Assembly: GCF_000364445.2 (NCBI RefSeq)
Contig: NZ_CP043538.1
Location: 3,355,612-3,419,611, forward strand
Source of the DNA: Methylobacterium mesophilicum SR1.6/6
Lineage (GTDB): Bacteria > Pseudomonadota > Alphaproteobacteria > Rhizobiales > Beijerinckiaceae
Direction of reading: 5' to 3'
Length of the DNA: 64,000 nt
Within the stretch, counting starts at the first letter, position 1; the number at the start of each line of letters is the position of its first letter. The translations under genes and the position numbers were made by a program. Shown piece after piece: positions 16,197 to 27,857 of this stretch. Under the pieces are notes generated by a model. The model was not told where the DNA came from, searched no databases, and worked only from the letters and a program-made list of their open reading frames with translations.

Positions 16197-16598
16197 ATGG
16201 CGGGGTCCTCGACGGGGCGGCGGTTGCGCCGGCACGACGGCTGTCTGCTAGCCCTGCTCATCCCGCTGCTCACAGCGCCCCTTCAGGCGTCCGCGCAGGA
16301 GGCCCTCTTCATCCGGATCCGGCCGCTCCCCGACGCCGAAGCCGCGCGCGTCGCCCGGGAGATGCTCTGGGCACGCCGGCAGGCTCATGCCCGCGCGGTC
16401 ATCGAATCCGTCTGCACCGGCTGCCTCGGCGCCTGGAAGGCCGAGGCCCCACCGACCACGGCTGCGCGGCCCGGACTCGCAGAAGCCCGTGAGGCGCAGA
16501 TTGCGAACCTCGCGGTGCCGATAGGGGTTGAACTCGACCCCAGTGCCGGGGCATCCGACGAGCATCCCGATCCATCGACTTCCGAGGTGCATCCATGA
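16197..16598 (+). CDS. Exported hypothetical protein
   Basis: This encodes 133 residues. A basic start (GRRLRRHDG) and hydrophobic stretch to residue 33 (PLQASAQ) form a signal peptide. The mature part contains CTGCLGAW with Cys73 and Cys76, a possible redox or metal pair, then a Pro/Thr-rich tail. Its stop overlaps the next ATG by four bases (ATGA), so the two genes are coupled. I do not recognise a family. Confidence 0.6.
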   Translation: MAGSSTGRRLRRHDGCLLALLIPLLTAPLQASAQEALFIRIRPLPDAEAARVAREMLWARRQAHARAVIESVCTGCLGAWKAEAPPTTAARPGLAEAREAQIANLAVPIGVELDPSAGASDEHPDPSTSEVHP

Positions 16599-17014
16599 CG
16601 CAAGCGCATCCGACCAGCGGCGCCGAGCCCGAAGTCGATTGCCCGGTGACCCTCGAGGTACTCGGCTCCGTGTATCGGGCCGACGATTTCGATCTGCCGC
16701 TGATCCTGGAGCAGATCCCGCCGCTCAAGCGTGCCCAGCTCGCCGCCTACCTGTACGGCAAGAGCCACATGCACAAACTCGGCCTCAAGGTCGCCCGCTC
16801 CTGCGAGCGCGACGACCTCATCCGCGTCGCCGGCGAGATCGGATCGGTGATCCACGGCCAGGCTCACCTGAAGCCGTCCCGGCCGGCGCCGGAGGCCGCG
16901 CCGCAGCTGCGCGCGAAGACGCCGCCAGGGCAGAAGAAGGTGAGCCTCGCCGGCGCGGCACCGAAGCCCGCGATCAGCCTGGGCGGTTCGGCCAAGGTCC
17001 GGAATTTCGACTGA
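16595..17014 (+). CDS. Hypothetical protein upstream of guaA
   Basis: This encodes 139 residues starting MTQAHPTSGAEP. It is cytoplasmic; residues 20-85 look helical (PPLKRAQLAAYLYGKSHMHKL) and the last 50 residues are a basic Pro/Ala/Lys-rich tail. Translation is coupled to the exported protein upstream (ATGA). guaA follows after 105 bases, so readthrough is possible. No family recognised. Confidence 0.6.
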   Translation: MTQAHPTSGAEPEVDCPVTLEVLGSVYRADDFDLPLILEQIPPLKRAQLAAYLYGKSHMHKLGLKVARSCERDDLIRVAGEIGSVIHGQAHLKPSRPAPEAAPQLRAKTPPGQKKVSLAGAAPKPAISLGGSAKVRNFD

Positions 17015-17119
17015 ACGGCCACCGACCCGGGGATTGCGGTGCGCACCTTGCGTCGCGATCCCCAGCCCGGTGCGGGCCAGCGCGTTGCGCGCGTCCCGGC
17101 CATCGGATAATCGCCCGCG

Positions 17120-18676
<1,557 letters not shown>

Positions 18677-18712
18677 GCCGGCCAACGGACCGATCTTCAT
18701 CCGAGTGCTGCG

Positions 18713-18800
18713 CCGTCATCGCGAGCGCGGCGAAACGACTCGGTGCAGCGCGACGTCGGAAGACGTGGCGTACCCTGGATTGCTTCACTTGGTCTGCGAA
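18713..18800. repeat. Degenerate intergenic inverted repeat, family A
   Basis: The stretch starts CGTCATCGCGAGCGCGGCGAAA and ends CTGGATTGCTTCACTTGG; it resembles the alphaproteobacterial repeat with arms like TTGCGAGCGAAGCGAAGCAA and its reverse complement. A better-preserved copy is at 56132-56222. This copy is decayed, with imperfect arms. Confidence 0.55.
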
Positions 18801-18837
18801 GCCAACGAAGGCGGCAGAGCCCGCGCCGCGGGCGCTG

Positions 18838-19530
18838 TCATGGTGCACACAGGGCTGGTTCAAGCGCCTGCAGGGCCGGCCGGAACGCAGCCAGGTGCAG
18901 CCCATCGCGCAAGGCACCGGGCTTAGCATAGCCGGTATCGCCATCGCGCAGCGCCGCGAACGGATCCGCGAAGGTGCAGCCGAGACGTCCGCAGAGGTTC
19001 TCAAGCCGCCGCGAATAATCCGCCACCGCGCCTGCCTCGACGAGCTTGCCGATCTCCCGGCCGACCGGGGGCAGGGCGGTCACGGTGACCCGGGGGCTCA
19101 AGTCCTGGAGCCGCCTGATGATCGCCTCGGCAGATGCTTCGAACTGCTCCGTGGGCTTCGTCAATTGCGGATTGTTCTTCACTAGGATGTCGTTGGTCCC
19201 GATCGTGAGGGCGGCCAAGCGCGGACGGGTCTTGAAGGTCAGGCGCTTCAGGTAGTCGGCATAGCTGCCCGCCGTCGCCCCGCTGACGCCGCCGTTGACC
19301 AGATCCAGACCGCACGGGCGCTGGCCGCCGGGCTGCAGTTCCACCTGGGAATCGCCGGCCCAGAACACGTAATCGGGTGGCGCCTCGTCGAGGCTCACCT
19401 GCACGGCGATCAGGCGCATGTCCGCGTAGGCGCGCGCGTCGGCCCCGGGCCGGTGGAGGCGCCATCCGGCGAGGCCGCCGAGCGCCAGCAGGACTAGGCC
19501 GACGACGAGCAAAAGAGTGAGGCGCTTCAC
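18838..19530 (-). CDS. SGNH/GDSL-type hydrolase
   Basis: This encodes 230 residues. An N-terminal membrane anchor or signal (LTLLLVVGLVLLALGGLAG) places it at the periplasmic side. The four SGNH blocks are visible: Ser in AGDSQVE, Gly in NGGVSG, Asn in GTNDI and the catalytic Asp/His in RDGLHLA. It is probably an esterase or lipase-like enzyme with unknown substrate. Its start overlaps the stop of trmO by four bases (ATGA), so the two leftward genes are coupled. Confidence 0.83.
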   Translation of the reverse strand: MKRLTLLLVVGLVLLALGGLAGWRLHRPGADARAYADMRLIAVQVSLDEAPPDYVFWAGDSQVELQPGGQRPCGLDLVNGGVSGATAGSYADYLKRLTFKTRPRLAALTIGTNDILVKNNPQLTKPTEQFEASAEAIIRRLQDLSPRVTVTALPPVGREIGKLVEAGAVADYSRRLENLCGRLGCTFADPFAALRDGDTGYAKPGALRDGLHLAAFRPALQALEPALCAP

Positions 19531-20024
19531 GAAGCGGCACCAGCGCGATCGACCTGGGCGTCAGGCCGCGAATCCGTCGATGCGTAATAGGGCTTGATGT
19601 CGAGGAGCGGCGTGCCGTCGAGGCAGTCGAGGCCGCGAACCTTCAGAACCGCGCCGTCGCGGCCGACCAGTTCCACCACCGAGAGGGCGATCGGGTTCGG
19701 CCGCGCGGGCGAACGCAGCGAGAAGGTCCCGCGCGGACCGTCGGCGTGACGCGGGTGCTGGACGACGAGGCCGCGGGTCGCCCGGTCCATCCAGTAGAGC
19801 AGGATCAGGTGCGTGCAGCCGGTCACGGTACGCAGGCCTGGGGCGAAGGCGGGGTCGACCTCGACGCTGCAGACCGCGTCGGTTTGGAGGCCGTTCTTCG
19901 GACAATCCGAGCGCGTTTGCCACGGCGTGTGCAGCCGGCCGATGAAGTAAAGGCCGGCGTCGTAGCGCTCCGGCAGAGCCGCCACCTCTTCGCCGGGACG
20001 GATCCCGAACTCGTCCGCGCCCAT
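19527..20024 (-). CDS. trmO: TrmO (TsaA), tRNA t6A37 N6-methyltransferase
   Basis: This encodes 165 residues from the ATG at 20024 (MGADEFGIRPG); the much longer open frame upstream is antisense to amn and is not used. TrmO adds a methyl group to threonylcarbamoyladenosine at tRNA position 37. Family features are IGRLHTPWQTRSDCPKNG, GCTHLILLYWMDR, SPARPNPIALS and the closing LDIKPYYAS, which together form the TsaA beta-barrel. It is divergent from amn with 135 bases between starts and leads a two-gene operon with the SGNH hydrolase. Confidence 0.88.
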   Translation of the reverse strand: MGADEFGIRPGEEVAALPERYDAGLYFIGRLHTPWQTRSDCPKNGLQTDAVCSVEVDPAFAPGLRTVTGCTHLILLYWMDRATRGLVVQHPRHADGPRGTFSLRSPARPNPIALSVVELVGRDGAVLKVRGLDCLDGTPLLDIKPYYASTDSRPDAQVDRAGAAS

Positions 20025-20159
20025 GCCGCCTCGCTCCGGTTCGGCGGGCTTGTCGGCCAAGCGCCCGGCGCCCGCAAGCCCACATGGCACGCGCAGCAGG
20101 CCTGCATCTCGCTCCCCGGCGGCCGCAGGTGTAGATCCGCCGCCAGCGACGGAGGCGAC

Positions 20160-21653
20160 ATGATCGAGCGTGAATTGCGGCCGATGCAGGCGGTGGCCGA
20201 TGCCGGGACCGCCATCGACCGCTTGGTCGAACTCTACGACCACGCGGCTGGCGCTCTGCGAACCGCCCTGGAACGCTACCTCGCAGGCGGCCCGCCGCCG
20301 GACGCGACCGAACGGCTGGCCTTCCGCTATCCCGAGCTGCGCGTCAGCTACCGGCCGGACGGACCGCTGCCCCGAGTGCGGCGGGCCACCGCCAAGCTCC
20401 AGGCCGCCGGTACCTACGCGACAACCATCACTCATCCAGGCTTCTTCCGTGACTACCTCACCCGGCAACTGGAGCCGCTCATCGCCGATTACGGCGTGGC
20501 TCTCGAAATCGGCCTGAGCGCGCAGGAGATCCCCTATCCCTACGTGCTGGAGGCCGGGCTCGATGCCCGCGGCCGGGCCGTCGACGGCGCGGAGCTCGCC
20601 ACGTACTTCCCGGTTCCGCTCCTGTCGCTCGTCGGCGACGAGATCGCCGACGGGACGTTCGCTCAAGCCGACGGCGAGCCGCTGCCTCTGGCGCTGTTCG
20701 ATGCGGTGCGGGTCGATTACTCGCTGCGGCGGCTGGTTCATTACACGGGCTGCGACTGGCGGGACGTCCAGCCCTGGATCCTGCTCACCAACTACCACCG
20801 CTACGTCGACCAGTTCGTGCGCCACGGCCTGGAACGGCTGGCCTCCGATGAGGAAGGCTTCGAGCGGCTGGTCCTTCCGGGCGGCGTCTCGGTGACGCGC
20901 GCGGAGGCCGCGGATGCCGATCCTGCGGCCGTGATTGCCGCTTCGCCGTGGCACCGGCACCAGATGCCGGCCTATCACCTCGTCGCCCGCGGTGCCGACG
21001 GGACCCTGCAGGGTACGACGCTCGTCAACATCGGCGTCGGTCCCTCAAACGCCAAGACGATCACCGACCACCTCGCGGTGCTTCGCCCGGATTGCTGGCT
21101 GATGGTCGGGCATTGCGGCGGTCTTCGTCAGTCCCAGACCATCGGTGACTACGTCCTCGCCCACGCCTACCTGCGCCGGGACCGGATTCTCGACGAACTG
21201 GTTCCACCGGATGTGCCGGTCCCGGCGCTGGCCGAGGTGCAGCTCGCTCTGCAAAGCGCAGCCGCCGCGGTGACGGGCGAGCACGCTGACGCCCTGAAGC
21301 AGCGCCTGCGGACGGGTACGGTCGTCACCTATGACGACAGGAACTGGGAGTTGCGCTTCAGCCAGGAGCGGCGCCGGATCAATCAGTCGCGCGCGGTCGC
21401 GGTCGACATGGAGAGCGGCACCGTCGCGGCTCAGGGATTTCGGCTGCGCGTTCCCTACGGAGCCCTGCTCTGCGTTTCCGACAAGCCGCTCCACGGCGAG
21501 ATCAAGCTCCCGGGCGCCGCGAACGCGTTCTACGACCGGGCGGTCTCGGAGCATCTGCGGGTCGGCCTTGCGGCGCTGGACGGTCTGCGCGCCGACCGTC
21601 ACGGACTGCATTCGCGCAAACTGCGGAGCTTCGACGAGCCACCGTTCCGCTGA
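20160..21653 (+). CDS. amn: AMP nucleosidase
   Basis: This encodes 497 residues, the normal length. It splits AMP to adenine and ribose 5-phosphate. The start MIERELRPMQAV is in the right place for the family; the open frame extends upstream only as an overlap with trmO. The N-terminal AMP nucleosidase-specific domain (residues 1-190, FRYPELRVSYRPDGPLPRV) is followed by a nucleoside phosphorylase-like domain with NIGVGPSNAKT, GHCGGLR and VDMESGTVAAQGFRLRVPYG, where the MES motif binds ribose. It helps balance the AMP pool with purine synthesis. Confidence 0.93.
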   Translation: MIERELRPMQAVADAGTAIDRLVELYDHAAGALRTALERYLAGGPPPDATERLAFRYPELRVSYRPDGPLPRVRRATAKLQAAGTYATTITHPGFFRDYLTRQLEPLIADYGVALEIGLSAQEIPYPYVLEAGLDARGRAVDGAELATYFPVPLLSLVGDEIADGTFAQADGEPLPLALFDAVRVDYSLRRLVHYTGCDWRDVQPWILLTNYHRYVDQFVRHGLERLASDEEGFERLVLPGGVSVTRAEAADADPAAVIAASPWHRHQMPAYHLVARGADGTLQGTTLVNIGVGPSNAKTITDHLAVLRPDCWLMVGHCGGLRQSQTIGDYVLAHAYLRRDRILDELVPPDVPVPALAEVQLALQSAAAAVTGEHADALKQRLRTGTVVTYDDRNWELRFSQERRRINQSRAVAVDMESGTVAAQGFRLRVPYGALLCVSDKPLHGEIKLPGAANAFYDRAVSEHLRVGLAALDGLRADRHGLHSRKLRSFDEPPFR

Positions 21654-21908
21654 GCGGGTTCGACCGGGGCGGCCATCGTTCCCGCGACGAGGACCGGCGA
21701 CACGTTCAGGATCTGAGCGAATGACGTCGTCGGCCGCCGCCGCGACTCTGCGCAACGGTGCCGACGCCCTGATTCCTGCCGTCGGCGGTCGATGGGACAG
21801 CGGTCACAGCGACCGACTGCCACGCCGCCTCTTCGCGCTCACGCTTGGAAACCTTGTCAGCGAGGCGTGTTTGGAAAGTCAGATCCCTCTCAAGATTTGG
21901 ACTTTCCG

Positions 21909-22424
21909 ATGAAGCGTTTAGCGATTGCATCGACGGCCCTTCTGGCCGCCGCAATGTTCCTGCCCGGCAGTGCGGATGCCCGCGGTTTCGGCGGTGGCGG
22001 GTTCCATGGCGGTGGCTTCGGTGGCTTCCACGGCGGCGGTTTCGGTGGTGGCGGTTTCCGCGGAGGCGGGCTGGGTGGCGCCCGTGTCGGCGGCCTCGGC
22101 GGCGGCTTCCGTGGGGCCGGCCTCGGCGCCGGCGGCGTGGCGGGAACCGGCGTCGGCGGTCTCCGCACCGGCGGATTCAACAACGCAGGACGGGTCGGCG
22201 TCGGTCGGGCGGGTGTGATCGGCAACCGCGGCTTCGCGGGTCGTGGCTTCGCCGGACGCGGGTATGGCCGCGGTTACGGTCGCGGCTTCGGTTACGGGCT
22301 CGCTGGCGTCGGACTGGGTCTCGGCGTCGGCTACGGCCTTGGCGGCTTCGGCTACGACAATTGCGCCGATGGTTTCGGTTACGGTGCCTACGATCCGGCA
22401 TACTGCAACCTCTACGGCTACTAG
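21909..22424 (+). CDS. Glycine-rich exported protein
   Basis: This encodes 171 residues from the ATG at 21909. A signal peptide (RLAIASTALLAAAMFLPGSADA) precedes a mature part that is mostly Gly with Phe, His, Arg and Tyr, with repeats of the type GGGFHGG and GYGRGYG. The end (NCADGFGYGAYDPAYCNLYGY) has two cysteines and tyrosines. Low-complexity Gly/aromatic proteins of this type are common in Methylobacterium and Bradyrhizobium; envelope or stress roles are proposed but not shown. It is monocistronic. Confidence 0.75.
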   Translation: MKRLAIASTALLAAAMFLPGSADARGFGGGGFHGGGFGGFHGGGFGGGGFRGGGLGGARVGGLGGGFRGAGLGAGGVAGTGVGGLRTGGFNNAGRVGVGRAGVIGNRGFAGRGFAGRGYGRGYGRGFGYGLAGVGLGLGVGYGLGGFGYDNCADGFGYGAYDPAYCNLYGY

Positions 22425-22675
22425 GCCGGGAAGTCGCTTCGTCCCTTTCACAGGATCGGCACTGAGAAAGGCTCGGTCGCGGACGCGGCCGGGCCTGCTC
22501 TGTCGGGCCGCAGCGATGTTGGGGGCGAGGGGCAGTGCCGCTGGCGCATGCCACACACCTGGACGCGTTCCTTCGTCATGCGCGAAGGCACTATCAAGAA
22601 CATCCGAATTGCGAACCGTGCCAATCCGGCCAGGATGCGGAGCATCCGTAAAGGGCGCGGCGTCGGGAGGTCCGG

Positions 22676-23974
22676 GTGAGCGGGGAGGCTGTAGTTCCGG
22701 CGACGGCGGTCCTGCTGGTAGTCTGCATGGGCCTCTGGGCCACGGCGCTGCTACCGGAAGTGGTCACGGCGCTCGCCTTCTTCGGCCTTGCGATGCTGCT
22801 GCGGCTGGGCAGTGCCGGAACGGTCTTCTCGGGATTCTCGACTTCGGCCTTCTGGCTGGTCCTGTCCGGGATGATCGTGGGCCAGGGGATGACGCGCACA
22901 GGGCTGGGCGCCCGCATGGCGCGCGCGCTGGCTATGCGCCTGTCTGGCTCCTACGGACGCTTCATCGCCGGCCTTGTGATGCTGAGTTTCCTGATCGCCT
23001 TCGTCATGCCGTCGAATCTCGGGCGCATCGCCCTGATGATTCCCGTAACGTTGGCGCTCTGCGATGCCTTCGGCCTGACGGCTGGTCGTCCGGGGCGCAC
23101 GGGCGCCGTGCTGGCGGTCGGCGTCGCAACGCCGATCCTGTCCGCCGCCATCCTGCCGGCGAACGTGCCGAATCTCGTCATGGCGGGCTCAGCCGAGCGG
23201 TTGCTCGGCCTTCACCTCTCGTACCTTTCCTACTTCGTGCTGCACGCGCCGGTGCTCGCGGTCGTCAAGGGTGCGATGCTGGTGGCCCTGATCGTTCGAC
23301 TATTCCCGGACCGGCTGTCATCGGCCGCCCCAACTCTGCCGGCGCTTCCGCCGATCTCGGCCGCCGAGCGGCGCCTCGCCGTCATTCTCGCCTGCACGCT
23401 CGCGCTCTGGATGACCGACAGCCTGCACGGCCTCGCACCGGCCTGGGTCGGGCTGGCGGCGGCGGTGATCTGCCTGCTGCCGAGGATCGGGGTGCTGCAG
23501 CCGGAGGCCTTTCAGCAGGTGAACCTGCGAACCTGCTTCTACATCGCGGCGCTCCTCGGCCTCGTCGCCCTCGTCAACGAGACCGGACTTGGCGAGCGAC
23601 TGGGCCACATCCTGCTGGCGGTCGCACCCCTGACGCCCGGCGCGGACGCGGCGAATTTCGCGGTGCTCACCGGACTCGGCACGGTGCTGACGCTCCTCGT
23701 CACCGCCAACGGCGCGCCGGCGCTCTATACCGGTCTCGCGGGAGAGATGACGGAGGCCAGCGGCCTGTCACCACTCGCGGTCGTCTCGCTTCAGGTGATC
23801 GGCTACTCGACCGTGTTCTTCCCCTACCAAGCGCCGCCGATCGTGTTCGCCAGCGAACTCGGTGGCGTGCGGCTTCGGGATGCCACACGCCTGACGCTGA
23901 GCTTCGGGCTGCTGTCACTCCTGGCAGCGCCGCTGGACTACGCCTGGTGGCGGATCCTGGGGCAACTGAAGTGA
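22676..23974 (+). CDS. SLC13/DASS-type anion permease
   Basis: This encodes 432 residues from GTG at 22676 with a plausible 11 membrane helices. Features resembling the divalent anion:sodium symporter and ArsB/NhaD ion transporter superfamily are [14 protein letters not shown] near residue 60, [16 protein letters not shown] at about 110, a second repeat with [17 protein letters not shown], and the closing YQAPPIVFA. The substrate is likely a di- or tricarboxylate or inorganic anion, but cannot be told from sequence. No adjacent regulator is seen. Confidence 0.75.
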   Translation: MSGEAVVPATAVLLVVCMGLWATALLPEVVTALAFFGLAMLLRLGSAGTVFSGFSTSAFWLVLSGMIVGQGMTRTGLGARMARALAMRLSGSYGRFIAGLVMLSFLIAFVMPSNLGRIALMIPVTLALCDAFGLTAGRPGRTGAVLAVGVATPILSAAILPANVPNLVMAGSAERLLGLHLSYLSYFVLHAPVLAVVKGAMLVALIVRLFPDRLSSAAPTLPALPPISAAERRLAVILACTLALWMTDSLHGLAPAWVGLAAAVICLLPRIGVLQPEAFQQVNLRTCFYIAALLGLVALVNETGLGERLGHILLAVAPLTPGADAANFAVLTGLGTVLTLLVTANGAPALYTGLAGEMTEASGLSPLAVVSLQVIGYSTVFFPYQAPPIVFASELGGVRLRDATRLTLSFGLLSLLAAPLDYAWWRILGQLK

Positions 23975-24103
23975 CAGATTCTCGATAGTGTCGCCCAGCT
24001 TGTCACATTGCGTTGCAGCATGACGCATTGCGGCTTGCTCCCGTAGCCACTAGCGCTACCAGATTAGAGACGGTCCAGTTCGCAGCTGCGAGGCTTCAAT
24101 CCG

Positions 24104-24505
24104 ATGGCACCCACCGCTCGCCCGACAGTGGCACAGCCCATGTCGCCGCATCTCCAGATCTATCGCTGGACCTGGACGATGGCGATGTCGGTGTTTCACC
24201 GCGTCACCGGCACGGCCCTCTACGGAGGGACTGCGCTGGTCGCGATCTGGCTCGTCGCACTGGCTTCGGGACCGGTGGCCTATTCTTACGTGGCCGGCTT
24301 CTTCGGCTCCCTGTTCGGGCGGCTGATCCTGTTCGTCTACACGTGGATCCTCATGCACCACATGCTCGGCGGTCTGCGCCATCTGGCCTGGGACTTTGGG
24401 ATCGGCTTCGATCGGGAGAAGCGGCTTGCCATGTCCCGCCTGACGCTCATCGGGTCGGTGGCGCTCACCCTCGTCATCTGGGCGGTCGCCCTTCTGGTTC
24501 GCTGA
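24104..24505 (+). CDS. sdhC: Succinate dehydrogenase cytochrome b556 subunit
   Basis: This encodes 133 residues with three membrane helices. It anchors complex II and helps bind haem b and ubiquinone. The signature RPTVAQPMSPHLQIYRW at the N terminus, SVFHRVTGTALY and the haem His in HHMLGGLRHLAWD fit the family. It is the first gene of sdhCDAB; the stop is ten bases from sdhD. Expression probably starts in the 129 bases upstream, where I see no clear regulatory site. Confidence 0.95.
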   Translation: MAPTARPTVAQPMSPHLQIYRWTWTMAMSVFHRVTGTALYGGTALVAIWLVALASGPVAYSYVAGFFGSLFGRLILFVYTWILMHHMLGGLRHLAWDFGIGFDREKRLAMSRLTLIGSVALTLVIWAVALLVR

Positions 24506-24515
24506 GGAGGTCGGC

Positions 24516-24935
24516 ATGGCCAAGGAACAGGTCCGCCAGGACACCAGCGTCTCCATCCGCACGCCGCGGGCCCGCGTCCGCGGCCTGGGCGTCGCCCATC
24601 ACGGCGTCGGCCATTGGTGGCTGCAGCGAATCACCGCAGTGACCAACACTGTGCTGATGCTGTCCTTCGTGGTCATCATCGCCCGGATGGCCGGGCGCGG
24701 CTATGCGGATGCAGTCCACGTCCTCGCGAACCCTTTCGTCTCGATCATCCTCATCCTGGCGTTCCTGTCGGTGACCCTCCACATGCGCATCGGCATGCAG
24801 GTGATCATTGAGGATTACGTGCACGCGCAGGCGACCAAGATTGCCGCCGTGTTCGCCAACAACGTCTACGCGGTCCTGGTGGCCGTGGCCTGCGTCTACG
24901 CGGTCCTGCGGATCGGCTTCGGACAGCCGGCCTGA
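24516..24935 (+). CDS. sdhD: Succinate dehydrogenase hydrophobic anchor subunit
   Basis: This encodes 139 residues with three membrane helices. With SdhC it forms the membrane anchor of complex II. Family features are the N-terminal [24 protein letters not shown] and the [16 protein letters not shown] segment with the haem/quinone-site histidine and tyrosine. A ribosome site GAGGAGG precedes the ATG. sdhA follows after 31 bases. Confidence 0.94.
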   Translation: MAKEQVRQDTSVSIRTPRARVRGLGVAHHGVGHWWLQRITAVTNTVLMLSFVVIIARMAGRGYADAVHVLANPFVSIILILAFLSVTLHMRIGMQVIIEDYVHAQATKIAAVFANNVYAVLVAVACVYAVLRIGFGQPA

Positions 24936-24966
24936 ACCCGCATCAACGAATATCGAGGAGCCGACC

Positions 24967-26784
24967 ATGGCCGCCAACGGCACGAACGGCAGCGGGCCTG
25001 CCTACACGATCCACGATCACGCCTTCGACGTGGTTATCGTCGGCGCGGGCGGCGCGGGCCTGCGCGCCACCGTCGGCTGCTCTGAGGCCGGCCTGCGCAC
25101 AGCCTGCATCACCAAGGTGTTCCCGACCCGCTCGCACACCGTCGCGGCACAGGGCGGCATCTCGGCGTCCCTCGGCAACATGGGCCCGGACGACTGGCGC
25201 TGGCACATGTACGACACCGTGAAGGGGTCGGACTGGCTCGGCGACCAGGACGCCATCGAGTACCTGGTGCGCAACGCGCCCGCCGCGGTCTACGAGCTTG
25301 AGCACTGGGGCGTGCCCTTCTCCCGCACGGAGGAAGGCAAGATCTACCAGCGCCCGTTCGGCGGCATGACCACCGATTACGGCAAGGGCACCGCCCAGCG
25401 CACCTGCGCGGCGGCCGACCGCACCGGCCACGCCATGCTGCACACCCTCTATGGGCAGGCGGTGAAGAACCAGACCGACTTCTTCATCGAGTACTTCGCC
25501 CTCGACCTGATCATGGACGACGAGGGCCGCTGCCGCGGCGTCATCGCCCTCGATCAGGCGACCGGCGAGATCCACCGCTTCCGCGCCCAGATGACCATCC
25601 TGGCGACCGGCGGCTACGGGCGCGCCTATTTCTCGGCGACCTCCGCCCATACCTGCACGGGCGACGGCAACGCCATGGTGCTGCGCGCCGGCCTGCCGCT
25701 GCAGGACATGGAGTTCGTGCAGTTTCACCCGACCGGCATCTACGGCGCGGGCTGCCTGATCACCGAAGGCTCCCGCGGCGAGGGCGGCTATCTGACGAAT
25801 TCCGAGGGCGAGCGCTTCATGGAGCGCTACGCGCCGTCGGCCAAGGACCTCGCCTCGCGCGACGTGGTCTCACGCTCCATGACCATGGAGATCCGCGACG
25901 GCCGCGGCGTGGGCAAGAACAAGGATCACATCTACCTGCACCTCGACCATCTCGACCCGAAGATCCTGCACGAGCGCCTGCCCGGCATCTCGGAATCGGC
26001 GCGGATCTTCGCGGGCGTCGACGTGACCAAGGAGCCGATCCCGGTCATCCCGACCGTCCACTACAACATGGGCGGCATCCCCACGAACTATCACGGCGAA
26101 GTGCTGACGCTCCGCGATGGCAACCCCGACACGGTGGTTCCCGGCCTGATGGCGATCGGCGAGGCGGCCTGCGTTTCCGTCCACGGCGCCAACCGTCTGG
26201 GCTCCAACTCGCTGATCGACCTCGTCGTCTTCGGCCGCGCCGCAGGCAAGCGCTGCGCCGAGATCGTCGAGCCGAACGGCCGGGCCATGGAGCTGCCGAA
26301 GGGCGCGACCGACAAGGCCTTGGAGCGTCTCGACCGCTTCCGCAATGCCAACGGCTCGACGCCGACCGCTGAGCTGCGCGCCGAGATGCAGAAGACCATG
26401 CAGAACAACTGCGCGGTGTTCCGCACCGGCGAGGTTCTGGAGGAGGGCAAGGGCCTGATCCACAAGGTCTGGAACGCCGCCGCCGACGTGAAGGTCACTG
26501 ACCGTTCGCTGGTCTGGAACACCGACCTCCTGGAGACCCTGGAGTTCGACAACCTGATCGGCCAGGCGGTCGTCACGATGGAGTCGGCCGCGAACCGCAC
26601 GGAATCTCGCGGCGCTCACGCCCGCGAGGACTTCCCGGACCGGGACGATAAGGACTGGATGAAGCACACCTTGTCCTGGCTCGACGAGGGCCAGCACCAA
26701 GTGGTCATCGATTACCGCCCGGTGCACACCTACACGATGTCGAACGAGATCCAGTACATCGAGCCTAAGGCGCGAGTGTACTGA
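24967..26784 (+). CDS. sdhA: Succinate dehydrogenase flavoprotein subunit
   Basis: This encodes 605 residues. It oxidises succinate to fumarate with covalent FAD in the TCA cycle and passes electrons to SdhB. The start ATG at 24967 has GAGGAG upstream; the longer open frame runs into sdhD. The FAD-binding [11 protein letters not shown] is at 23-33, the FAD-linked His57 is in SHTVAAQGG, the active-site regions are present ([15 protein letters not shown]), and the C terminus ends KARVY as in other alphaproteobacteria. The order is sdhCDAB. Confidence 0.97.
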   Translation: MAANGTNGSGPAYTIHDHAFDVVIVGAGGAGLRATVGCSEAGLRTACITKVFPTRSHTVAAQGGISASLGNMGPDDWRWHMYDTVKGSDWLGDQDAIEYLVRNAPAAVYELEHWGVPFSRTEEGKIYQRPFGGMTTDYGKGTAQRTCAAADRTGHAMLHTLYGQAVKNQTDFFIEYFALDLIMDDEGRCRGVIALDQATGEIHRFRAQMTILATGGYGRAYFSATSAHTCTGDGNAMVLRAGLPLQDMEFVQFHPTGIYGAGCLITEGSRGEGGYLTNSEGERFMERYAPSAKDLASRDVVSRSMTMEIRDGRGVGKNKDHIYLHLDHLDPKILHERLPGISESARIFAGVDVTKEPIPVIPTVHYNMGGIPTNYHGEVLTLRDGNPDTVVPGLMAIGEAACVSVHGANRLGSNSLIDLVVFGRAAGKRCAEIVEPNGRAMELPKGATDKALERLDRFRNANGSTPTAELRAEMQKTMQNNCAVFRTGEVLEEGKGLIHKVWNAAADVKVTDRSLVWNTDLLETLEFDNLIGQAVVTMESAANRTESRGAHAREDFPDRDDKDWMKHTLSWLDEGQHQVVIDYRPVHTYTMSNEIQYIEPKARVY

Positions 26785-26868
26785 TCTTAAATCCCGAGTC
26801 ATGCGCGCAGTCGCCGGCCCCGGCCGTGCGACTGCCCCATTCAGTTCCAGCGGAAGCTGACGATCATC

Positions 26869-27693
26869 ATGGCCCAGTTCAATCTTCCGAAGAACTCGCA
26901 GATCACGCCGGGCAAGTCTTGGCCGGCGCCGCCCGGCGCCAAGAGCTTGCAGACCTTCAAGATCTATCGCTGGAACCCCGATGATGGGGCCAATCCGCGG
27001 ATCGACACCTATCAGGTCGACCGCGAGGATTGCGGTCCGATGGTCCTCGACGCGCTGCTGTGGATCAAGAACAAGGTCGATTCGACCCTGGTCTTCCGCC
27101 GGTCCTGCCGCGAAGGTATCTGCGGCTCCTGCGCGATGAACATCGAGGGCCAGAATGCGCTCGCCTGCACGATGGGCATCGACGAGTGCAAGAGCCCCGA
27201 CAACGCGCTGCCGGTCTTGACCCGCAAGGACAAGGACGGCGCGATCCGGATCTATCCGCTGCCGCACATGCCGGTCCTCAAGGACCTCGTGCCGGACCTC
27301 ACGAATTTCTACGCGCAGCACGCGGCGATCGAGCCCTGGCTGCAGACCGAGACGCCGGCGCCCGAGAAGGAGTGGCGCCAGACGCCTGAGGACCGCTCGC
27401 GGCTCGACGGGCTTTACGAGTGCATCCTGTGCGCCTGCTGCAGCACCTCGTGCCCGAGCTACTGGTGGAACGGCGACAAGTTCCTCGGTCCGGCCGCGCT
27501 GCTTCAGGCCTATCGTTGGCTGATCGATTCCCGCGACGAGAACACCGGTCACCGCCTCGACGGTCTGCACGACCCGTTCCGGCTCTACCGCTGCCACACG
27601 ATCATGAACTGCGCCAACACCTGCCCGAAGAACCTGAACCCGGCGAAGGCGATCGCCGAGATCAAGAAGATGATGGTCGAGCGCACGCTTTGA
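26869..27693 (+). CDS. sdhB: Succinate dehydrogenase iron-sulphur subunit
   Basis: This encodes 274 residues. It carries the electron chain of complex II from FAD to ubiquinone. The [2Fe-2S] motif [12 protein letters not shown], the [4Fe-4S] motif [11 protein letters not shown] and the [3Fe-4S] motif [13 protein letters not shown] are all intact, and SYWWN following the second cluster has the Trp at the quinone site. It is the last gene of the operon, 84 bases after sdhA. Confidence 0.97.
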   Translation: MAQFNLPKNSQITPGKSWPAPPGAKSLQTFKIYRWNPDDGANPRIDTYQVDREDCGPMVLDALLWIKNKVDSTLVFRRSCREGICGSCAMNIEGQNALACTMGIDECKSPDNALPVLTRKDKDGAIRIYPLPHMPVLKDLVPDLTNFYAQHAAIEPWLQTETPAPEKEWRQTPEDRSRLDGLYECILCACCSTSCPSYWWNGDKFLGPAALLQAYRWLIDSRDENTGHRLDGLHDPFRLYRCHTIMNCANTCPKNLNPAKAIAEIKKMMVERTL

Positions 27694-27857
27694 TCGCATC
27701 CCGGTGAGGCCTTCCGGTCACACCCGGGGGAAAAGGCCCGGCTCTTCGCACCGGTTTTGTTTGCGGAGGGAGCGGCCGCCTTGCGGTCAGCGCATTTGGA
27801 TCGGAGTCAGGCGGCTGGCGCTTCAGCGCCCCGTTCAGCCCGACTCAAAGTGGACCG

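Noticed and set aside
20025..20978. N-terminal extension of TrmO over amn
   Set aside because: TrmO has a normal length of about 165 residues from the ATG at 20024; the extension is antisense to amn.
25870..27699. 609-residue open frame on the minus strand across sdhA and sdhB
   Set aside because: Antisense shadow typical of high-GC genes; the plus-strand products are unmistakable sdhA and sdhB with catalytic motifs.
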